Source: Sphingomonas sp. SUN019
GTDB lineage: Bacteria; Pseudomonadota; Alphaproteobacteria; Sphingomonadales; Sphingomonadaceae
Assembly: GCF_024758705.1 (NCBI RefSeq)
Contig: NZ_CP096971.1
Span: 1,612,001-1,676,000 of the forward strand
Reading direction: 5' to 3'
DNA length: 64,000 bases
Shown: one piece after another, positions 20,627 to 30,003 of the stretch
Layout of the letters: every line of letters begins with the position of its first letter
Numbering within the stretch: position 1 is the stretch's first letter
Position numbers and translations under genes: made by a program
Notes under the pieces: model-generated
Database searches by the model: none
What the model was told of the DNA's origin: nothing
Seen by the model: the letters and a program-made list of their open reading frames with translations, nothing else

Positions 20627-22074
20627 AACTTCGTTCCTTCGAGAGCGCCGAGATGCGCAGCATAGTGGCGCGCGCGCCCGGAAGACTCCCGATAGATCGG
20701 CCGTCGTACCTGCCAGTTGCTCGCGGTGCGCACCGCGTTATCGTCGGATTGCGCCGTCAGCATTGCGGGCTCCCAGTCCAGATCGCAAAAATCGACCAGC
20801 GACTCAAGTGTGGCCGCGGGATTTGAAACCAGCCGGTCATAGTCGAGATCGAAGATGTCATCCGGATACAATCGACGCCAATGCGCCATCAGCCGCGTCT
20901 GCTCGGCGTGATAATGCGCGATGTCGCCAAGATCGGTAGCGTACGCGAGCGCAGGCCCGGCATGGAGAAAATACACCGACAGGCACGTATCGGCCCGATC
21001 GCGCACGGTGTGGACGATCCGCGCGGCAGGAAAAAGCAGTTTGATCAGGCCGATGTGCAGCGCATTGTCGGGGCGCTTGTCGGTCAGCTGCGTGCCGGGA
21101 GGATATCGGCGACTGATGGCAGCGCGATAAGCCTCGCGCATTTTCACCAGATCGGCGTTGGCGACTGCCTGCGGATAAGGGCTGGCATGACGCTCGATCA
21201 AGGCGGGCAGGATGTCGAGCTCCCCCCCTGCGACGACACGCGAATGGCGCGCAAGCAGGTGTTCGGCCAGCGTCGATCCGGATCGAAACATGCCGCAGAT
21301 GAACAACGGCGCCGAACCACCGTCATCGCAAAAGGCGGGAACTGCCGCGGGAAAGGCGTCGATCAGACGATCGACCAACGCACTCATCGCGGCGCGATCG
21401 TAGCGGCTCCCCGCCGACCGCGCGACCGCCGCGCTCGCCGCATTGGCCTGCGCATAGGCGGCGAACGCGGCGTCATAGTCCCCCGTCCGGTCGAGCGCCG
21501 CGCCAAGCGCAAAGCCCAGATCGGCGCGATCCAGCGTGTCCATACCCTGCGCAATCAGCAGCGCAGCGGCACGCGCCCGCAAACCGTCCAGCACCGGACC
21601 GGCGTCAGTCAGTCCGATCAACCGTGACAGCGCAAGCGCATTGTCCGGGTCGATGGCCAGCACGCGGTCATACGCGTCGCGCGCCGCCTGGCCATCCCCG
21701 CGATCTTCATGCAAATTGCCCAGGTTCAGCAGCGCCGGAACATAGGAGTCGTTCAGCGCAAGCGCAGCGTCGAGTTCGCGCCGCGCGTCGTCGGACAAGG
21801 CGAGGTCATCGGCGAATATCACGCCGCGCTGCAGATGCACCTCTTCGGGCTTCTCGACATCGTATGACAGCGCGCGCGCGTAGGCCGACAGCGCATCGTC
21901 GAACCGCCGCGCACGGCGATAGAGGAGCGCCAGATTATACCAGCTGTCGGGCAGCGCCGGAGATACGGCCAGCAACGCCTCATACGCCGCAGTTGCGGCG
22001 TCATCCTGCCCCGCGCGAAACAATTGCGCGGCGCGTGTCAGCATCGATCGGCTGCGATCGTCGACCGCGGTCAC
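20623..22074 (-). CDS. TPR-containing sulfotransferase family protein (proximal copy)
   Basis: 483 residues from GTG 22074. TPR-type repeats cover residues 11-150 (AAYEALLAVSPALPDSWYNL, ALNDSYVPALLNLGNLHEDR). A sulfotransferase domain follows from about 255, with CGMFRSGSTLAEHLL (261-275) as PAPS 5'-phosphosulfate loop and IVHTVRDRADTCLSVYF as 3'-phosphate site. The reading frame is open to 22602, but that part is only the shadow of the M23 gene. GTG 22074 overlaps the M23 stop as GTGA, so this start is preferred. Paralogue of the next gene downstream, with low similarity outside the motifs. Confidence 0.85.
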   Translation of the reverse strand: MTAVDDRSRSMLTRAAQLFRAGQDDAATAAYEALLAVSPALPDSWYNLALLYRRARRFDDALSAYARALSYDVEKPEEVHLQRGVIFADDLALSDDARRELDAALALNDSYVPALLNLGNLHEDRGDGQAARDAYDRVLAIDPDNALALSRLIGLTDAGPVLDGLRARAAALLIAQGMDTLDRADLGFALGAALDRTGDYDAAFAAYAQANAASAAVARSAGSRYDRAAMSALVDRLIDAFPAAVPAFCDDGGSAPLFICGMFRSGSTLAEHLLARHSRVVAGGELDILPALIERHASPYPQAVANADLVKMREAYRAAISRRYPPGTQLTDKRPDNALHIGLIKLLFPAARIVHTVRDRADTCLSVYFLHAGPALAYATDLGDIAHYHAEQTRLMAHWRRLYPDDIFDLDYDRLVSNPAATLESLVDFCDLDWEPAMLTAQSDDNAVRTASNWQVRRPIYRESSGRARHYAAHLGALEGTKF

Positions 22075-22886
22075 GGCATCGGCCCGGCGCTCAGCAACGG
22101 ATCGATCCGCGCGTCGCGCCATTTCATGCCCCAATGCAGGTGCGGCCCGGTCGCGCGGCCGGTGGCGCCGATCAGGCCCAGTTGCTCGCCCTGCCGGACA
22201 TGTTCGCCGACCGATACATCGATCCGCGACAGGTGGAGGAAGGCGGTGTTGAGGTTCATGCCGTGGTCGATCATCAGGAGATTGCCCTCCAACGTGAAGG
22301 GTGAGGCGGCGGCGAGGATCACTACGCCGTCGGCGGGGGCGACGACCGGAGTGCCGGCCGGGCGCGCCACGTCGACACCGGAGTGATATGCGCCGGGTTC
22401 GCCGCGGTAGATGCGTTGTGAGCCAAACAGGCCCGAGATGCGGCCCGTTACGGGCCAGATGAAGCGTTGGCTCCAGCCGATCGACGCGCTGTCGTTCAGG
22501 CGTGCGGCGGCGATCTGCGCGAGTTCGGCGGGGCGGCGGCGCTGGAAATCGGCGCTGGGGACGGGCACCTTGGGAAGCGTGTTCAGCCGTTCGATCCGCC
22601 ACGCGCGCGGGGCGACCGACAGGGTCTGCACGATCGGCCGCCCATCACGCAGGGTCGCGACCAGCGATGCCGCAGCCCCTGCATCGCGATCGAAGGCGAC
22701 GATGAAGCGGCCGTCGGAGGTGATCGGGATCGGCTGGCCGTCGAACGTCAGCCGCATCGTACCTGCGGGCACCGTACCGCGCAGCACGCCACCCTGATTG
22801 GCGACGCCCTCCAGTATGAAATGCGGTGCGGGTTGCGCGACCGCGGTCGTCGCGAGCAGCAGGCCCGCCGCCGCAAGAACCCTCAT
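22071..22886 (-). CDS. M23 family metallopeptidase (LytM domain)
   Basis: 271 residues with a signal peptide (MRVLAAAGLLLATTAVAQ), a beta-rich N-terminal domain and a C-terminal LytM/M23 domain. Zinc motifs are intact: HSGVD and HLHWGMKW, with GLFGSQRIYRGEPGAY upstream. It is expected to cut peptidoglycan cross-bridges or to act as an amidase activator in the periplasm. Start ATG 22886 overlaps the stop of the DUF2093 gene as ATGA. The stop overlaps the following TPR-sulfotransferase start as GTGA. Confidence 0.9.
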   Translation of the reverse strand: MRVLAAAGLLLATTAVAQPAPHFILEGVANQGGVLRGTVPAGTMRLTFDGQPIPITSDGRFIVAFDRDAGAAASLVATLRDGRPIVQTLSVAPRAWRIERLNTLPKVPVPSADFQRRRPAELAQIAAARLNDSASIGWSQRFIWPVTGRISGLFGSQRIYRGEPGAYHSGVDVARPAGTPVVAPADGVVILAAASPFTLEGNLLMIDHGMNLNTAFLHLSRIDVSVGEHVRQGEQLGLIGATGRATGPHLHWGMKWRDARIDPLLSAGPMP

Positions 22887-23083
22887 CGCGGGGCGAGCGC
22901 ATCCATCGCAAGCGCGGCGCTGGCGAAGGCGCGCTGCCCTGCCACGTCCCAATAGCGCAGATCCTCCAGCGCGATCCGCGCGCCGGTCGCGGCGCAGACG
23001 ACGTGGTCGCCGGGCGCCAGCACGCGGAAACCGTTGGCCATATAGTGCAGCCGCGCTGGGCGGTCGGTGTTGGACATCAGCAT
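22883..23083 (-). CDS. DUF2093 domain-containing protein
   Basis: 66 residues, nearly all DUF2093: ARLHYMANGFRVLAPGDHVVCAATG and ALEDLRYWDVAGQRAFAS. This is a small alphaproteobacterial family of unknown function with a compact beta fold. It starts 12 bp after xseA and overlaps the M23 gene by 4 bp, so it sits inside the operon. Starting at the ATG of MSNTDRP, two codons later, is equally possible. Confidence 0.88.
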   Translation of the reverse strand: MLMSNTDRPARLHYMANGFRVLAPGDHVVCAATGARIALEDLRYWDVAGQRAFASAALAMDALAPR

Positions 23084-23095
23084 CGCGCGGGGTCT

Positions 23096-24466
23096 CTACA
23101 GCAAGGTCGGTTGATCGGGCTTGGCGGCAGGATAGGCGGGCTTGGCGCTGCGCTCAACCTTGGCGTCAACGGTCTCGCGGTCCTTGAAATGAAGCGTCAG
23201 GTTTCCCGCCGCCCGCGCCGCCGCCGCGCTGGTCAACGTCGCGCCGTCGCGCGCGGTGACGCGGGCATAGCCGCGGTCGAGGATCGTGTCGGGATTGACC
23301 GAATCGAGCAGCCGCCCGACGTCGATCAGCCGTTGCCGTGCGCTATCGACACGCCGCTGGAGCGCTGCGGGCCGCAATGCCCCGCCCGCCCGGTCGAGCT
23401 GGCTGCGGTCGCGCGCGACGCGCCGCTCCAGCCCGCGATCGAGCCGCATTCCAGCATCGTCGAGCCGCTGGCGCTGCGGCCCCAGCAACCGGTCGCGCGG
23501 CGGCAGCAACCGGGCGAGCGCGGTCAGCCGTTCGCGCGCACGTTCGACGTGCCGCCGCGCGCAGCGTTCGGCGCGCTGCGCATGGCCCGCGATTGTCAGC
23601 CGCAGGTCGGCCAGCACCGGCACCGCCATCTCCGCCGCCGCGGTCGGGGTCGGCGCGCGCAGATCAGCGGCATAGTCGCAGAGCGTCGTATCGGTTTCAT
23701 GCCCGACCGCGGAGATGATCGGGATCGTGCAGGCGGCGACCGCGCGCACGACGATCTCCTCGTTGAACGCCCAAAGATCCTCGATCGAGCCGCCGCCGCG
23801 CGCGACGATCACCAGGTCGGGACGCAACGCCGCTGGCAGGGCATCGAACCCGCGCACCGCCGCGGCGACCTCCGCCGCGGCCCCGTCGCCCTGCACCTTC
23901 ACCGGCCAGACCAGCACATGCGTCGGACAGCGATCCTCCAGCCGGTGGAGAATGTCGCGAATGACTGCGCCGGTCGGCGAGGTGACGACGCCGATCCGTC
24001 GCGGCAGGAACGGCAGCGGCCGTTTGCGTTCGGGCGCGAACAGCCCCTCCGCCGCCAGTTCGGCCTTCAGTTTTTCGAGCAAGGCCATCAGCGCGCCTGC
24101 GCCGGCCAGCTCCATACGCTCGATCACGATCTGGTATTTCGATCGCCCCGGATAGGTCGTCAGCCGTCCGGTGACGATCACCTCGACGCCGTCCTGCGGG
24201 CGGAACGCCAGACCCGCCGCCTGCCCCTTCCAGATCACGCCATCGATCACCGCGCTGTCGTCCTTCAGCGCGAGATAGGCGTGACCCGAGGCGACGCGCT
24301 TGTAGCCCGAAATCTCGCCGCGCAGCCGGACGTGGCCGAATTCGCCCTCCACAATCCGCTTCAGCTTTTGCGACAGTTCGCCGACGCTCATCGCCGCGGC
24401 GTTGTCGCCCGGCACCTGCTCGGCTACCAGCCGCGCGGGCTGCACGTCGAAGAGGGGATCGGCCAT
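23096..24466 (-). CDS. xseA: Exodeoxyribonuclease VII large subunit
   Basis: 456-residue large subunit of the XseA/XseB nuclease, which degrades single-stranded DNA in both directions. N-terminal OB fold ([19 protein letters not shown]), catalytic core with [35 protein letters not shown] and [21 protein letters not shown], then a long coiled-coil rich in Arg/Ala. Start ATG 24466 ([13 protein letters not shown]) shares the palindrome CATG with the opposite-strand purD start, so the two start codons overlap by 2 bp. Heads a tightly spaced operon with DUF2093, M23 peptidase and two TPR-sulfotransferases. Confidence 0.95.
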   Translation of the reverse strand: MADPLFDVQPARLVAEQVPGDNAAAMSVGELSQKLKRIVEGEFGHVRLRGEISGYKRVASGHAYLALKDDSAVIDGVIWKGQAAGLAFRPQDGVEVIVTGRLTTYPGRSKYQIVIERMELAGAGALMALLEKLKAELAAEGLFAPERKRPLPFLPRRIGVVTSPTGAVIRDILHRLEDRCPTHVLVWPVKVQGDGAAAEVAAAVRGFDALPAALRPDLVIVARGGGSIEDLWAFNEEIVVRAVAACTIPIISAVGHETDTTLCDYAADLRAPTPTAAAEMAVPVLADLRLTIAGHAQRAERCARRHVERARERLTALARLLPPRDRLLGPQRQRLDDAGMRLDRGLERRVARDRSQLDRAGGALRPAALQRRVDSARQRLIDVGRLLDSVNPDTILDRGYARVTARDGATLTSAAAARAAGNLTLHFKDRETVDAKVERSAKPAYPAAKPDQPTLL

Positions 24467-25739
24467 GAACGTCCTGCTGATAGGTTCGGGTGGGCGCGAG
24501 CACGCGCTCGCGTGGAAAATCGCGCAATCGAACCGCCTCGATACGCTCTTCGCCGCGCCCGGCAACCCCGGCATCGCCGAGCACGCGACGATCGCGGCGC
24601 TCGATCCGGCGGATCACCGCGCGACGATCGATTTCTGCCGCCGCCACCAGATCGGGCTGGTCGTGATCGGCCCCGAAGCGCCTTTGGTCGACGGGCTGGC
24701 CGACAATATCCGTGCGATCGGCGTTCCCGTGTTCGGCCCCGGCCGCGAGGCGGCGAAGCTGGAGGGATCGAAGGGCTTCACCAAGGATCTGTGCGCGCGC
24801 GTCGGCATCCCGACCGCGCGCTATTTCCGCGTGACGTCGAAAGACGGTGCGCTGGCGACGCTCGACGATTTCGGAGAACGCGTCGTCATCAAGGCCGATG
24901 GGCTGGCGGCGGGCAAGGGCGTGACGGTCGCGATGAGCCGCGCGGAGGCCGAAGCCGCGATTGCCGATCTGTTCGCCGATGGTCCGGCCGAAGCGGTGTT
25001 GGAGGAGTTCCTGGAGGGCGAGGAGGCGAGCCTGTTCGTCCTGTGCGACGGTACGACGACCGCCGCATTCGGCAGCGCGCAGGACCACAAGCGCGTCGGC
25101 GACGGCGATACTGGCCCAAACACCGGCGGGATGGGCGCGTACAGCCCGGCGTTCGTGCTGGCCCCCGATCTGGAGGAACGCGCGCTGGGTGAGATCGTCC
25201 GCCCGACGATCGATGCGCTGGCGGGCGCGGGAACGCCTTATGTGGGCGTGCTGTACGCCGGACTGATGTTGACGGCTGACGGACCGAAGCTGATCGAATA
25301 TAATGTCCGCTTCGGCGATCCCGAATGCCAGGTGCTGATGATGCGCTTTGCGGGCGACCTGCTGGAAACGTTGCTGGCGGTGGCGGAGGGACGGCTGGCC
25401 GACCTGCCGGCCCCGGCGTTCGACGATGCGGTCGCGCTGACCGTGGTGATGGCCGCGAACGGCTATCCCGGTGCCCCCGAAACCGGCGGCGCGGTGCGCG
25501 GGATCGCTGCGGCGGAGGCGACCGGAGCGATGGTGTTTCAGGCGGGCACGAAGGCGGAGGGGAAAGGCGTCGTCGCAGCGGGCGGGCGCGTGCTGGCGGT
25601 GACTGCGACCGGCCATGACGTGGCGACCGCGCAGGCGGCGGCGTATCGCGCTGTCGACGCGCTGGATTTCCCGACCGGCTTCTGCCGCCGCGACATCGGC
25701 TGGCGCGCGGTGGTTGGACAGGACGGACCGGCAGGGTAA
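24465..25739 (+). CDS. purD: Phosphoribosylamine-glycine ligase
   Basis: 424-residue ATP-grasp enzyme of purine synthesis, joining glycine to 5-phosphoribosylamine. Begins [19 protein letters not shown]. Other motifs are [13 protein letters not shown], the ATP-grasp [36 protein letters not shown] and [14 protein letters not shown], with the usual C-terminal domain. Its ATG overlaps the divergent xseA start in one CATG, so its promoter and ribosome site must lie within xseA coding sequence. The next gene follows by 23 bp. Confidence 0.97.
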   Translation: MNVLLIGSGGREHALAWKIAQSNRLDTLFAAPGNPGIAEHATIAALDPADHRATIDFCRRHQIGLVVIGPEAPLVDGLADNIRAIGVPVFGPGREAAKLEGSKGFTKDLCARVGIPTARYFRVTSKDGALATLDDFGERVVIKADGLAAGKGVTVAMSRAEAEAAIADLFADGPAEAVLEEFLEGEEASLFVLCDGTTTAAFGSAQDHKRVGDGDTGPNTGGMGAYSPAFVLAPDLEERALGEIVRPTIDALAGAGTPYVGVLYAGLMLTADGPKLIEYNVRFGDPECQVLMMRFAGDLLETLLAVAEGRLADLPAPAFDDAVALTVVMAANGYPGAPETGGAVRGIAAAEATGAMVFQAGTKAEGKGVVAAGGRVLAVTATGHDVATAQAAAYRAVDALDFPTGFCRRDIGWRAVVGQDGPAG

Positions 25740-25762
25740 GGCCAGCCGCGAAGGAGCGTTTG

Positions 25763-26434
25763 ATGGGACCGAGAGTTGCGGACACCGGGGTGATCACGAC
25801 CGGCGCACTGGCGATCATCGCCTTGGTGGCGGCGATCGTCATCGCAGGCATCGTGTGGGGCGTGCGGCTGCAACGGCAGCGCAACGAGGCGCGCCGGATC
25901 GAGACCGAGCGGGTCGAGGCGAGCGATGACGCCGTTGCCGATCGGGCCGTGGAGCACACAGAGCCCGACGCAGCGCCAGAGGTTGCGCCCGCGCCAAAGG
26001 CTGCGCCGATCCCCGTGACACCGCCCGTCGCGCCGTCGCCAGCCGTGGCGGCCGAAGAGCCGGCCGCCCCCGCTCCGCTGGCCGACGAACCGATCCCCGC
26101 CGCCGCGCCGCTCGACGCTTCCCCCGCCACGGCCGCCGATCCGGCCCCGGCGCCCGTCGAACCGGAACCCGTGGTTCCCACAGGGCCGCCGCCGGGCGAT
26201 CGTCCGGTCACGTTGCTGAAGGGTCTCGGCCCGAAGGTCGCGGCGCGGCTGGCCGAACTGGGCGTCACGACGGTCGCCGACATGGCCGCGCTGGACGCGA
26301 CGCAGGCCGAGACGATCGACGCGCGGCTGGGGCCGTTCACCGGCCGCATGACGCGCGACCGCTGGATCGAACAGGCGCGCTTTCTGGCGGCGGGCGACGT
26401 GAAGGGGTTCGAGGCGGTGTTCGGGCGGCTTTAG
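25763..26434 (+). CDS. Membrane-anchored helix-hairpin-helix protein, unknown function
   Basis: 223 residues from ATG 25763, with AAGGAG 6 bp upstream. One transmembrane helix at about residues 10-32 (GALAIIALVAAIVIAGIVWG), then a long Ala/Pro/Glu linker (about 50-145), and a C-terminal helix-hairpin-helix-like module (LLKGLGPKVAARLAELGVTT, then VADMAALDATQAETIDARL). Such modules often bind DNA or act as protein interaction units, and similar membrane proteins occur widely in Sphingomonadales without a known role. Probably cotranscribed with purD. Confidence 0.75.
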   Translation: MGPRVADTGVITTGALAIIALVAAIVIAGIVWGVRLQRQRNEARRIETERVEASDDAVADRAVEHTEPDAAPEVAPAPKAAPIPVTPPVAPSPAVAAEEPAAPAPLADEPIPAAAPLDASPATAADPAPAPVEPEPVVPTGPPPGDRPVTLLKGLGPKVAARLAELGVTTVADMAALDATQAETIDARLGPFTGRMTRDRWIEQARFLAAGDVKGFEAVFGRL

Positions 26435-26467
26435 TCGACAAAGAGCCACGTTGTTTTGCACCGACTT

Positions 26468-26586
26468 CAATCCTCCCCTGTAAGGGGAGGTGGCAGCGCG
26501 AAGCGCTGACGGAGGGGTGACAACCCCCTCGATAGCGCGATACCCCTCCGGCGCTGCGCGCCACCTCCCCTTGCAGGGGAGGATTG
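26468..26586. repeat. Palindromic repeat, family B copy 1
   Basis: Long inverted repeat beginning CAATCCTCCCCTGTAAGGGG and ending AGGGGAGGATTG, with inner arms GGTGGCAGCGCGAAGCGCTG and GCGCTGCGCGCCACC. A near copy is at 60515-60631. It lies between the converging helix-hairpin-helix and gre-like genes. Non-coding. Confidence 0.8.
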
Positions 26587-26659
26587 TCAGGTAACTGAAT
26601 CTGACCTTCTCACGCTAACCGCTGGGACGTGGCGGCTTAAGGTTCGTCAGGGTTAGTGG

Positions 26660-27109
26660 CTAAGCGATCCCCAAAACCTCAATCGCGCCGTCGCGCCCGG
26701 CGAAATCGAGCGTGTCGCCCTCCCCCGCCCCGATCAGCGCGCGCGCCAGTGGAGCCGAGAATGCAATCCTGTCCGCCGCCGGATCGGCCTCGTCATCGCC
26801 GACGATCGCGATCGTCCGCGCCGCGCCGTCGAGCCTGATCCGCACCACGCTGCCGAACGCCACTTCGTCCGCAGGCGGTGTCGGCGCGAGCACCGCCGTA
26901 GCGTGGCGCGTGTTCCAGTAGCGCAGTTCGCGCGCGATCTCGTCGCGACGGATGTCGTCGGCGGGTTCCTCGGCCCCCAACGCGGCGATCCGCTCGTCGA
27001 TCAGCGCCAACCCCGCCGCCGTCACGAGATTCGGCCCCGCCGGGATCGGCAGTTCGAAGCGCGGTTCCTTGTGTTCCTCGTCGCTCTCGCGCCGGAACGC
27101 GACGCTCAC
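26660..27109 (-). CDS. GreA/GreB family transcription elongation factor-like protein
   Basis: 149 residues from GTG 27109. It has the N-terminal segment MSVAFRRESDEEHKEPRFEL, then a helical domain (LIDERIAALGAEEPADDIRRDEIARELRYWNTR) and a C-terminal FKBP-like GreA/GreB domain (VAFGSVVRIRLDGAARTIAI, LARALIGAGEGDTLDF). Canonical Gre factors bind the secondary channel of RNA polymerase and rescue backtracked complexes. The acidic tip of the coiled coil is not clearly conserved here, so the activity may differ. The start overlaps the mmsB stop as GTGA, so it ends the valine-degradation operon. The longer open frame upstream is a shadow of mmsB. Confidence 0.8.
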   Translation of the reverse strand: MSVAFRRESDEEHKEPRFELPIPAGPNLVTAAGLALIDERIAALGAEEPADDIRRDEIARELRYWNTRHATAVLAPTPPADEVAFGSVVRIRLDGAARTIAIVGDDEADPAADRIAFSAPLARALIGAGEGDTLDFAGRDGAIEVLGIA

Positions 27110-27990
27110 GTCCGCTGCCCGAGGGTCCGGATGATGCCCGAAAAGTCCTGTCCGCCGTGGCCCGCGTCGGCGAACGCCTCGTACAATTCGCGCGCCTTCG
27201 CCCCCATCGGCGTCTGGGTGCCGCTCTGCTCGGCGGCTTCCATCGCGAGCCGCAGATCCTTCAGCATCAGCGCCGCGGCGAACCCGCCCTGATAGTCGTT
27301 GTCGGCCGGGCTTTGCGGGCCGACGCCGCGGATCGGGCAATAGCTGGTTATCGACCAGCTCTGCCCCGACGACACGCTGGCGATGTCGTAGAAGGCCTGC
27401 GCGTCGAGCCCGAGTTTCTCCGCCAGCACGAACGCCTCGCACGTCGCGACCATCGTCGCGCCCAGGATCATGTTGTTGCAGATCTTCGCCGCCTGCCCCG
27501 CGCCGCTGATTCCGGCGTGGATCACCGCCTTGCCCATGTTGGACAGGAACGGTTCCGCGCGCGCGAAGGCTTCGGCCGAGCCGCCGACCATGAAGGTCAG
27601 CGTGCCCGCATTCGCCGCCGCGATCCCGCCCGACACCGGCGCATCGACCGCGGTCAGGCCCTTCGCCGCGGCGGCCTCGGCGACGCGTTTGGCGGTGGCG
27701 ACGTCGATCGTCGAACAATCGATCAGGATCGCGGATGGCGACGCACTGCCGAACAGGCTTTCGGTATAGACCTGCTCGACGTGCTTGCCCGCGGGCAGCA
27801 TCGTGACGATCGCCTCCGCGCCATCCGCGGCCTCGGCGGCGGACGCGACCGGCAGGCACCCCGCGGCCTTCGCCTTCGCCAGCGCCTCTTCGCTCAGGTC
27901 GAAGGCTCGGACGTCATGCCCGTTCTTCGCGAGGTTCGCGGCCATCCCGCCGCCCATGTTGCCGAGCCCGATGAAACCAACGCGTGCCAT
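27106..27990 (-). CDS. mmsB: 3-hydroxyisobutyrate dehydrogenase
   Basis: 294-residue NAD-dependent dehydrogenase converting 3-hydroxyisobutyrate to methylmalonate semialdehyde. Rossmann motif VGFIGLGNMGGGMA at the N-terminus, the substrate loop DAPVSGGIAAANAGTL, and the catalytic lysine in SGAGQAAKICNNM. Start ATG 27990 has GAGGA upstream; the few in-frame codons before it are not needed. Overlaps the gre-like gene by 4 bp and is separated from the enoyl-CoA hydratase gene by a repeat element. Confidence 0.95.
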   Translation of the reverse strand: MARVGFIGLGNMGGGMAANLAKNGHDVRAFDLSEEALAKAKAAGCLPVASAAEAADGAEAIVTMLPAGKHVEQVYTESLFGSASPSAILIDCSTIDVATAKRVAEAAAAKGLTAVDAPVSGGIAAANAGTLTFMVGGSAEAFARAEPFLSNMGKAVIHAGISGAGQAAKICNNMILGATMVATCEAFVLAEKLGLDAQAFYDIASVSSGQSWSITSYCPIRGVGPQSPADNDYQGGFAAALMLKDLRLAMEAAEQSGTQTPMGAKARELYEAFADAGHGGQDFSGIIRTLGQRT

Positions 27991-28009
27991 AACCGAGTTC
28001 CTCAAAATT

Positions 28010-28146
28010 CCGTTCGTGCTGAGTAGAGACTGAGTAGCTGCGTCAGCAGCGTAACGAAGGCTCGTATCGAAGCACCGCTTCCGCGCAACAACCTGTCCTT
28101 CGATACGCCGCTTCGACTTCGCTCAGCGGCTACTCAGGACGAACGG
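28010..28146. repeat. Palindromic repeat, family A copy 2
   Basis: Degenerate inverted repeat. CCGTTCGTGCTGAGTAG on the left pairs with CTACTCAGGACGAACGG on the right, with inner arms around CGTATCGAAG and CTTCGATACG. It sits within the operon between the enoyl-CoA hydratase gene and mmsB, so the transcript would contain a long hairpin. Confidence 0.7.
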
Positions 28147-28151
28147 TGGTG

Positions 28152-28925
28152 TTACTTCCCCGTCCACTGCCCCGCACGCTTCTCGACGAACGCGGCCATA
28201 CCCTCGGTCTGGTCCGCGCTGCCGAAAAGCCCGTGGAATAGACGGCGTTCGAACTGCACGCCCATGCTGAGCCCCGTCTCGAACGCGGCGTTGACCATTT
28301 CCTTGTTCGCCTTGACCGCCAGCGGGGCCATGGCGGCGATTGTCGCAGCGGTCTTCACCGCTTCGTCGACCAATTCGGCGGCGGGGACGATGCGCGACAC
28401 CAGACCCGCGCGTTCGGCTTCCGCGGCGTCCATCATGCGGCCGGTCAGGCACATCTCCATCGCCTTCGATTTGCCCACCGCGCGCGTCAGGCGCTGCGAT
28501 CCGCCCATGCCGGGGCTGACCGCCAGCTTGATCTCGGGCTGGCCGAATTTGGCGGTGTCGGCGGCCAGGATGAAGTCGCACATCATGGCGAGTTCGCACC
28601 CGCCGCCCAAAGCATAGCCCGCCACCGCGGCGATCACCGGCTTGCGCGTCCGGGTCAGCGTCTCATACCCGCCGAAGAAGTTCGCGCCGTACATCTCGGC
28701 GAAGCCCTGCGCCGACATCTCCTTGATGTCCGCGCCCGCGGCGAACGCCTTCTCGCTGCCGGTCAGCACCGCGCAGCCCTGCGTGTCGTCGGCGTCGAAT
28801 GCGGCGAACGCGGCGATCAGGTCGGCCAGCACCTGCGAATTGAGCGCGTTCAGCGCCTGCGGACGGTTGAGCGTGACCAGCGTCACCGCGCCGCGCTGTT
28901 CGACCAGGATCGTCTCAAAGCTCAT
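28152..28925 (-). CDS. Enoyl-CoA hydratase
   Basis: 257-residue crotonase-fold enzyme. Oxyanion-hole segments [13 protein letters not shown] and [15 protein letters not shown], and the second catalytic glutamate region [16 protein letters not shown], are all present. In this operon it most likely hydrates methacrylyl-CoA to 3-hydroxyisobutyryl-CoA in valine catabolism, though family members also accept straight-chain enoyl-CoAs. Located 10 bp after the HIBYL-CoA hydrolase gene. Confidence 0.93.
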   Translation of the reverse strand: MSFETILVEQRGAVTLVTLNRPQALNALNSQVLADLIAAFAAFDADDTQGCAVLTGSEKAFAAGADIKEMSAQGFAEMYGANFFGGYETLTRTRKPVIAAVAGYALGGGCELAMMCDFILAADTAKFGQPEIKLAVSPGMGGSQRLTRAVGKSKAMEMCLTGRMMDAAEAERAGLVSRIVPAAELVDEAVKTAATIAAMAPLAVKANKEMVNAAFETGLSMGVQFERRLFHGLFGSADQTEGMAAFVEKRAGQWTGK

Positions 28926-28935
28926 GCGTATATCC

Positions 28936-30003
28936 TCATGCGGGCGTCCACGCCTCGTCCTCGGGCAAGGGCGCGAAAATCTGTTCGATGACGTGGTCGG
29001 TCACGCCGTCGGGCGTCGCCGGATCCCAGCGCGGCGCATTGTCCTTGTCGACGATCACCGCGCGCACGCCCTCCAGGAAATCGTGCCGCTGCACGACGCG
29101 CGCGCCGACCGCATATTCCTGTTTCATCTCGTCGGCGAAGCTGGCCATCCCCGCGCCGTCGCGGAGCAGGCGGAGCGAGACCTTCATCGTCTGCGGCGAT
29201 TTGGTTTTGAGGGTGGTCAGCGTTTTCGCCGCCCATTCGCCACCGTCTGCTTCGAGCGCGGCGAAGATGTCCTCCAGCGCGTCCGAGGCGAACAGCCGGT
29301 CGATCTCGGCCTGCGCGCCAAGGATCGCCGCATCGGGCGCGGGCGCGGACAGTTCGTCCAGCACCGCGTCGATCGCGTCGGGCGTCTCGCCGATCCGGCG
29401 TTTCGCCTCATCCAGCGACGCGCTCGGCAGATAGTGCGTCGCGAGGCCCAGCGCGAGGCACTCCGCGCCGTCCAGCCGGTGCCCGGTCAGCGCGAGATAC
29501 TGCCCGATGCGCCCCGGCAGCCGCGACAGATACCAGCCGCCGCCTACATCGGGAAACAGGCCGATCCCGGTCTCGGGCATCGCCAGCTTCGTGTTCTCGG
29601 TCGCAACGCGGTATTTACAGGGCTGCGAGATGCCGACGCCGCCGCCCATCGTGATCCCGTCCATGAACGCGATCGTCGGCTTCACATAGGTGAACAGCCG
29701 GTGGTTCATGCGATATTCGGTGTGGAAGAACGCGCGCGCCTCCACTCCGTCCTTCGCCCCGCTGTCGGCGAGCATCCGGATGTCGCCGCCCGCGCAGAAA
29801 CCGCGCGCGCCTTTTGGATCGCCATCCGGCGAGGGGGCGTGGTCGATCATGACGCAGCGCACCGCATCGTCTCCGCGCCATGCCTCCAGCGCCGCCAGCA
29901 CGCCGTCGCACATCGCGGTCGTCAGCGCGTGGATCGCCTTCGGACGGCTGAGCCGGATACGACCGACCGGACCGTCGATCGCTACGAGCAGGTCGTCGGT
30001 CAT
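28936..30003 (-). CDS. 3-hydroxyisobutyryl-CoA hydrolase
   Basis: 355-residue crotonase-superfamily thioesterase that releases 3-hydroxyisobutyrate from its CoA ester. Length and motifs separate it from hydratases: [28 protein letters not shown] and [22 protein letters not shown], where Glu and Asp form the hydrolase site. A long C-terminal part follows. Start ATG 30003 overlaps the acyl-CoA dehydrogenase stop as ATGA. Confidence 0.93.
   Translation of the reverse strand: MTDDLLVAIDGPVGRIRLSRPKAIHALTTAMCDGVLAALEAWRGDDAVRCVMIDHAPSPDGDPKGARGFCAGGDIRMLADSGAKDGVEARAFFHTEYRMNHRLFTYVKPTIAFMDGITMGGGVGISQPCKYRVATENTKLAMPETGIGLFPDVGGGWYLSRLPGRIGQYLALTGHRLDGAECLALGLATHYLPSASLDEAKRRIGETPDAIDAVLDELSAPAPDAAILGAQAEIDRLFASDALEDIFAALEADGGEWAAKTLTTLKTKSPQTMKVSLRLLRDGAGMASFADEMKQEYAVGARVVQRHDFLEGVRAVIVDKDNAPRWDPATPDGVTDHVIEQIFAPLPEDEAWTPA

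Noticed and set aside
22075..22602. N-terminal 176-residue extension of the proximal TPR-sulfotransferase
   Set aside because: It is the out-of-frame shadow of the M23 peptidase gene. The GTGA overlap start at 22074 fits the operon and the TPR domain boundary.
24889..26349. 486-residue minus-strand frame across purD and the helix-hairpin-helix gene
   Set aside because: Low-complexity Ser/Ala/Pro/Arg sequence mirroring the Pro/Ala linker on the plus strand.
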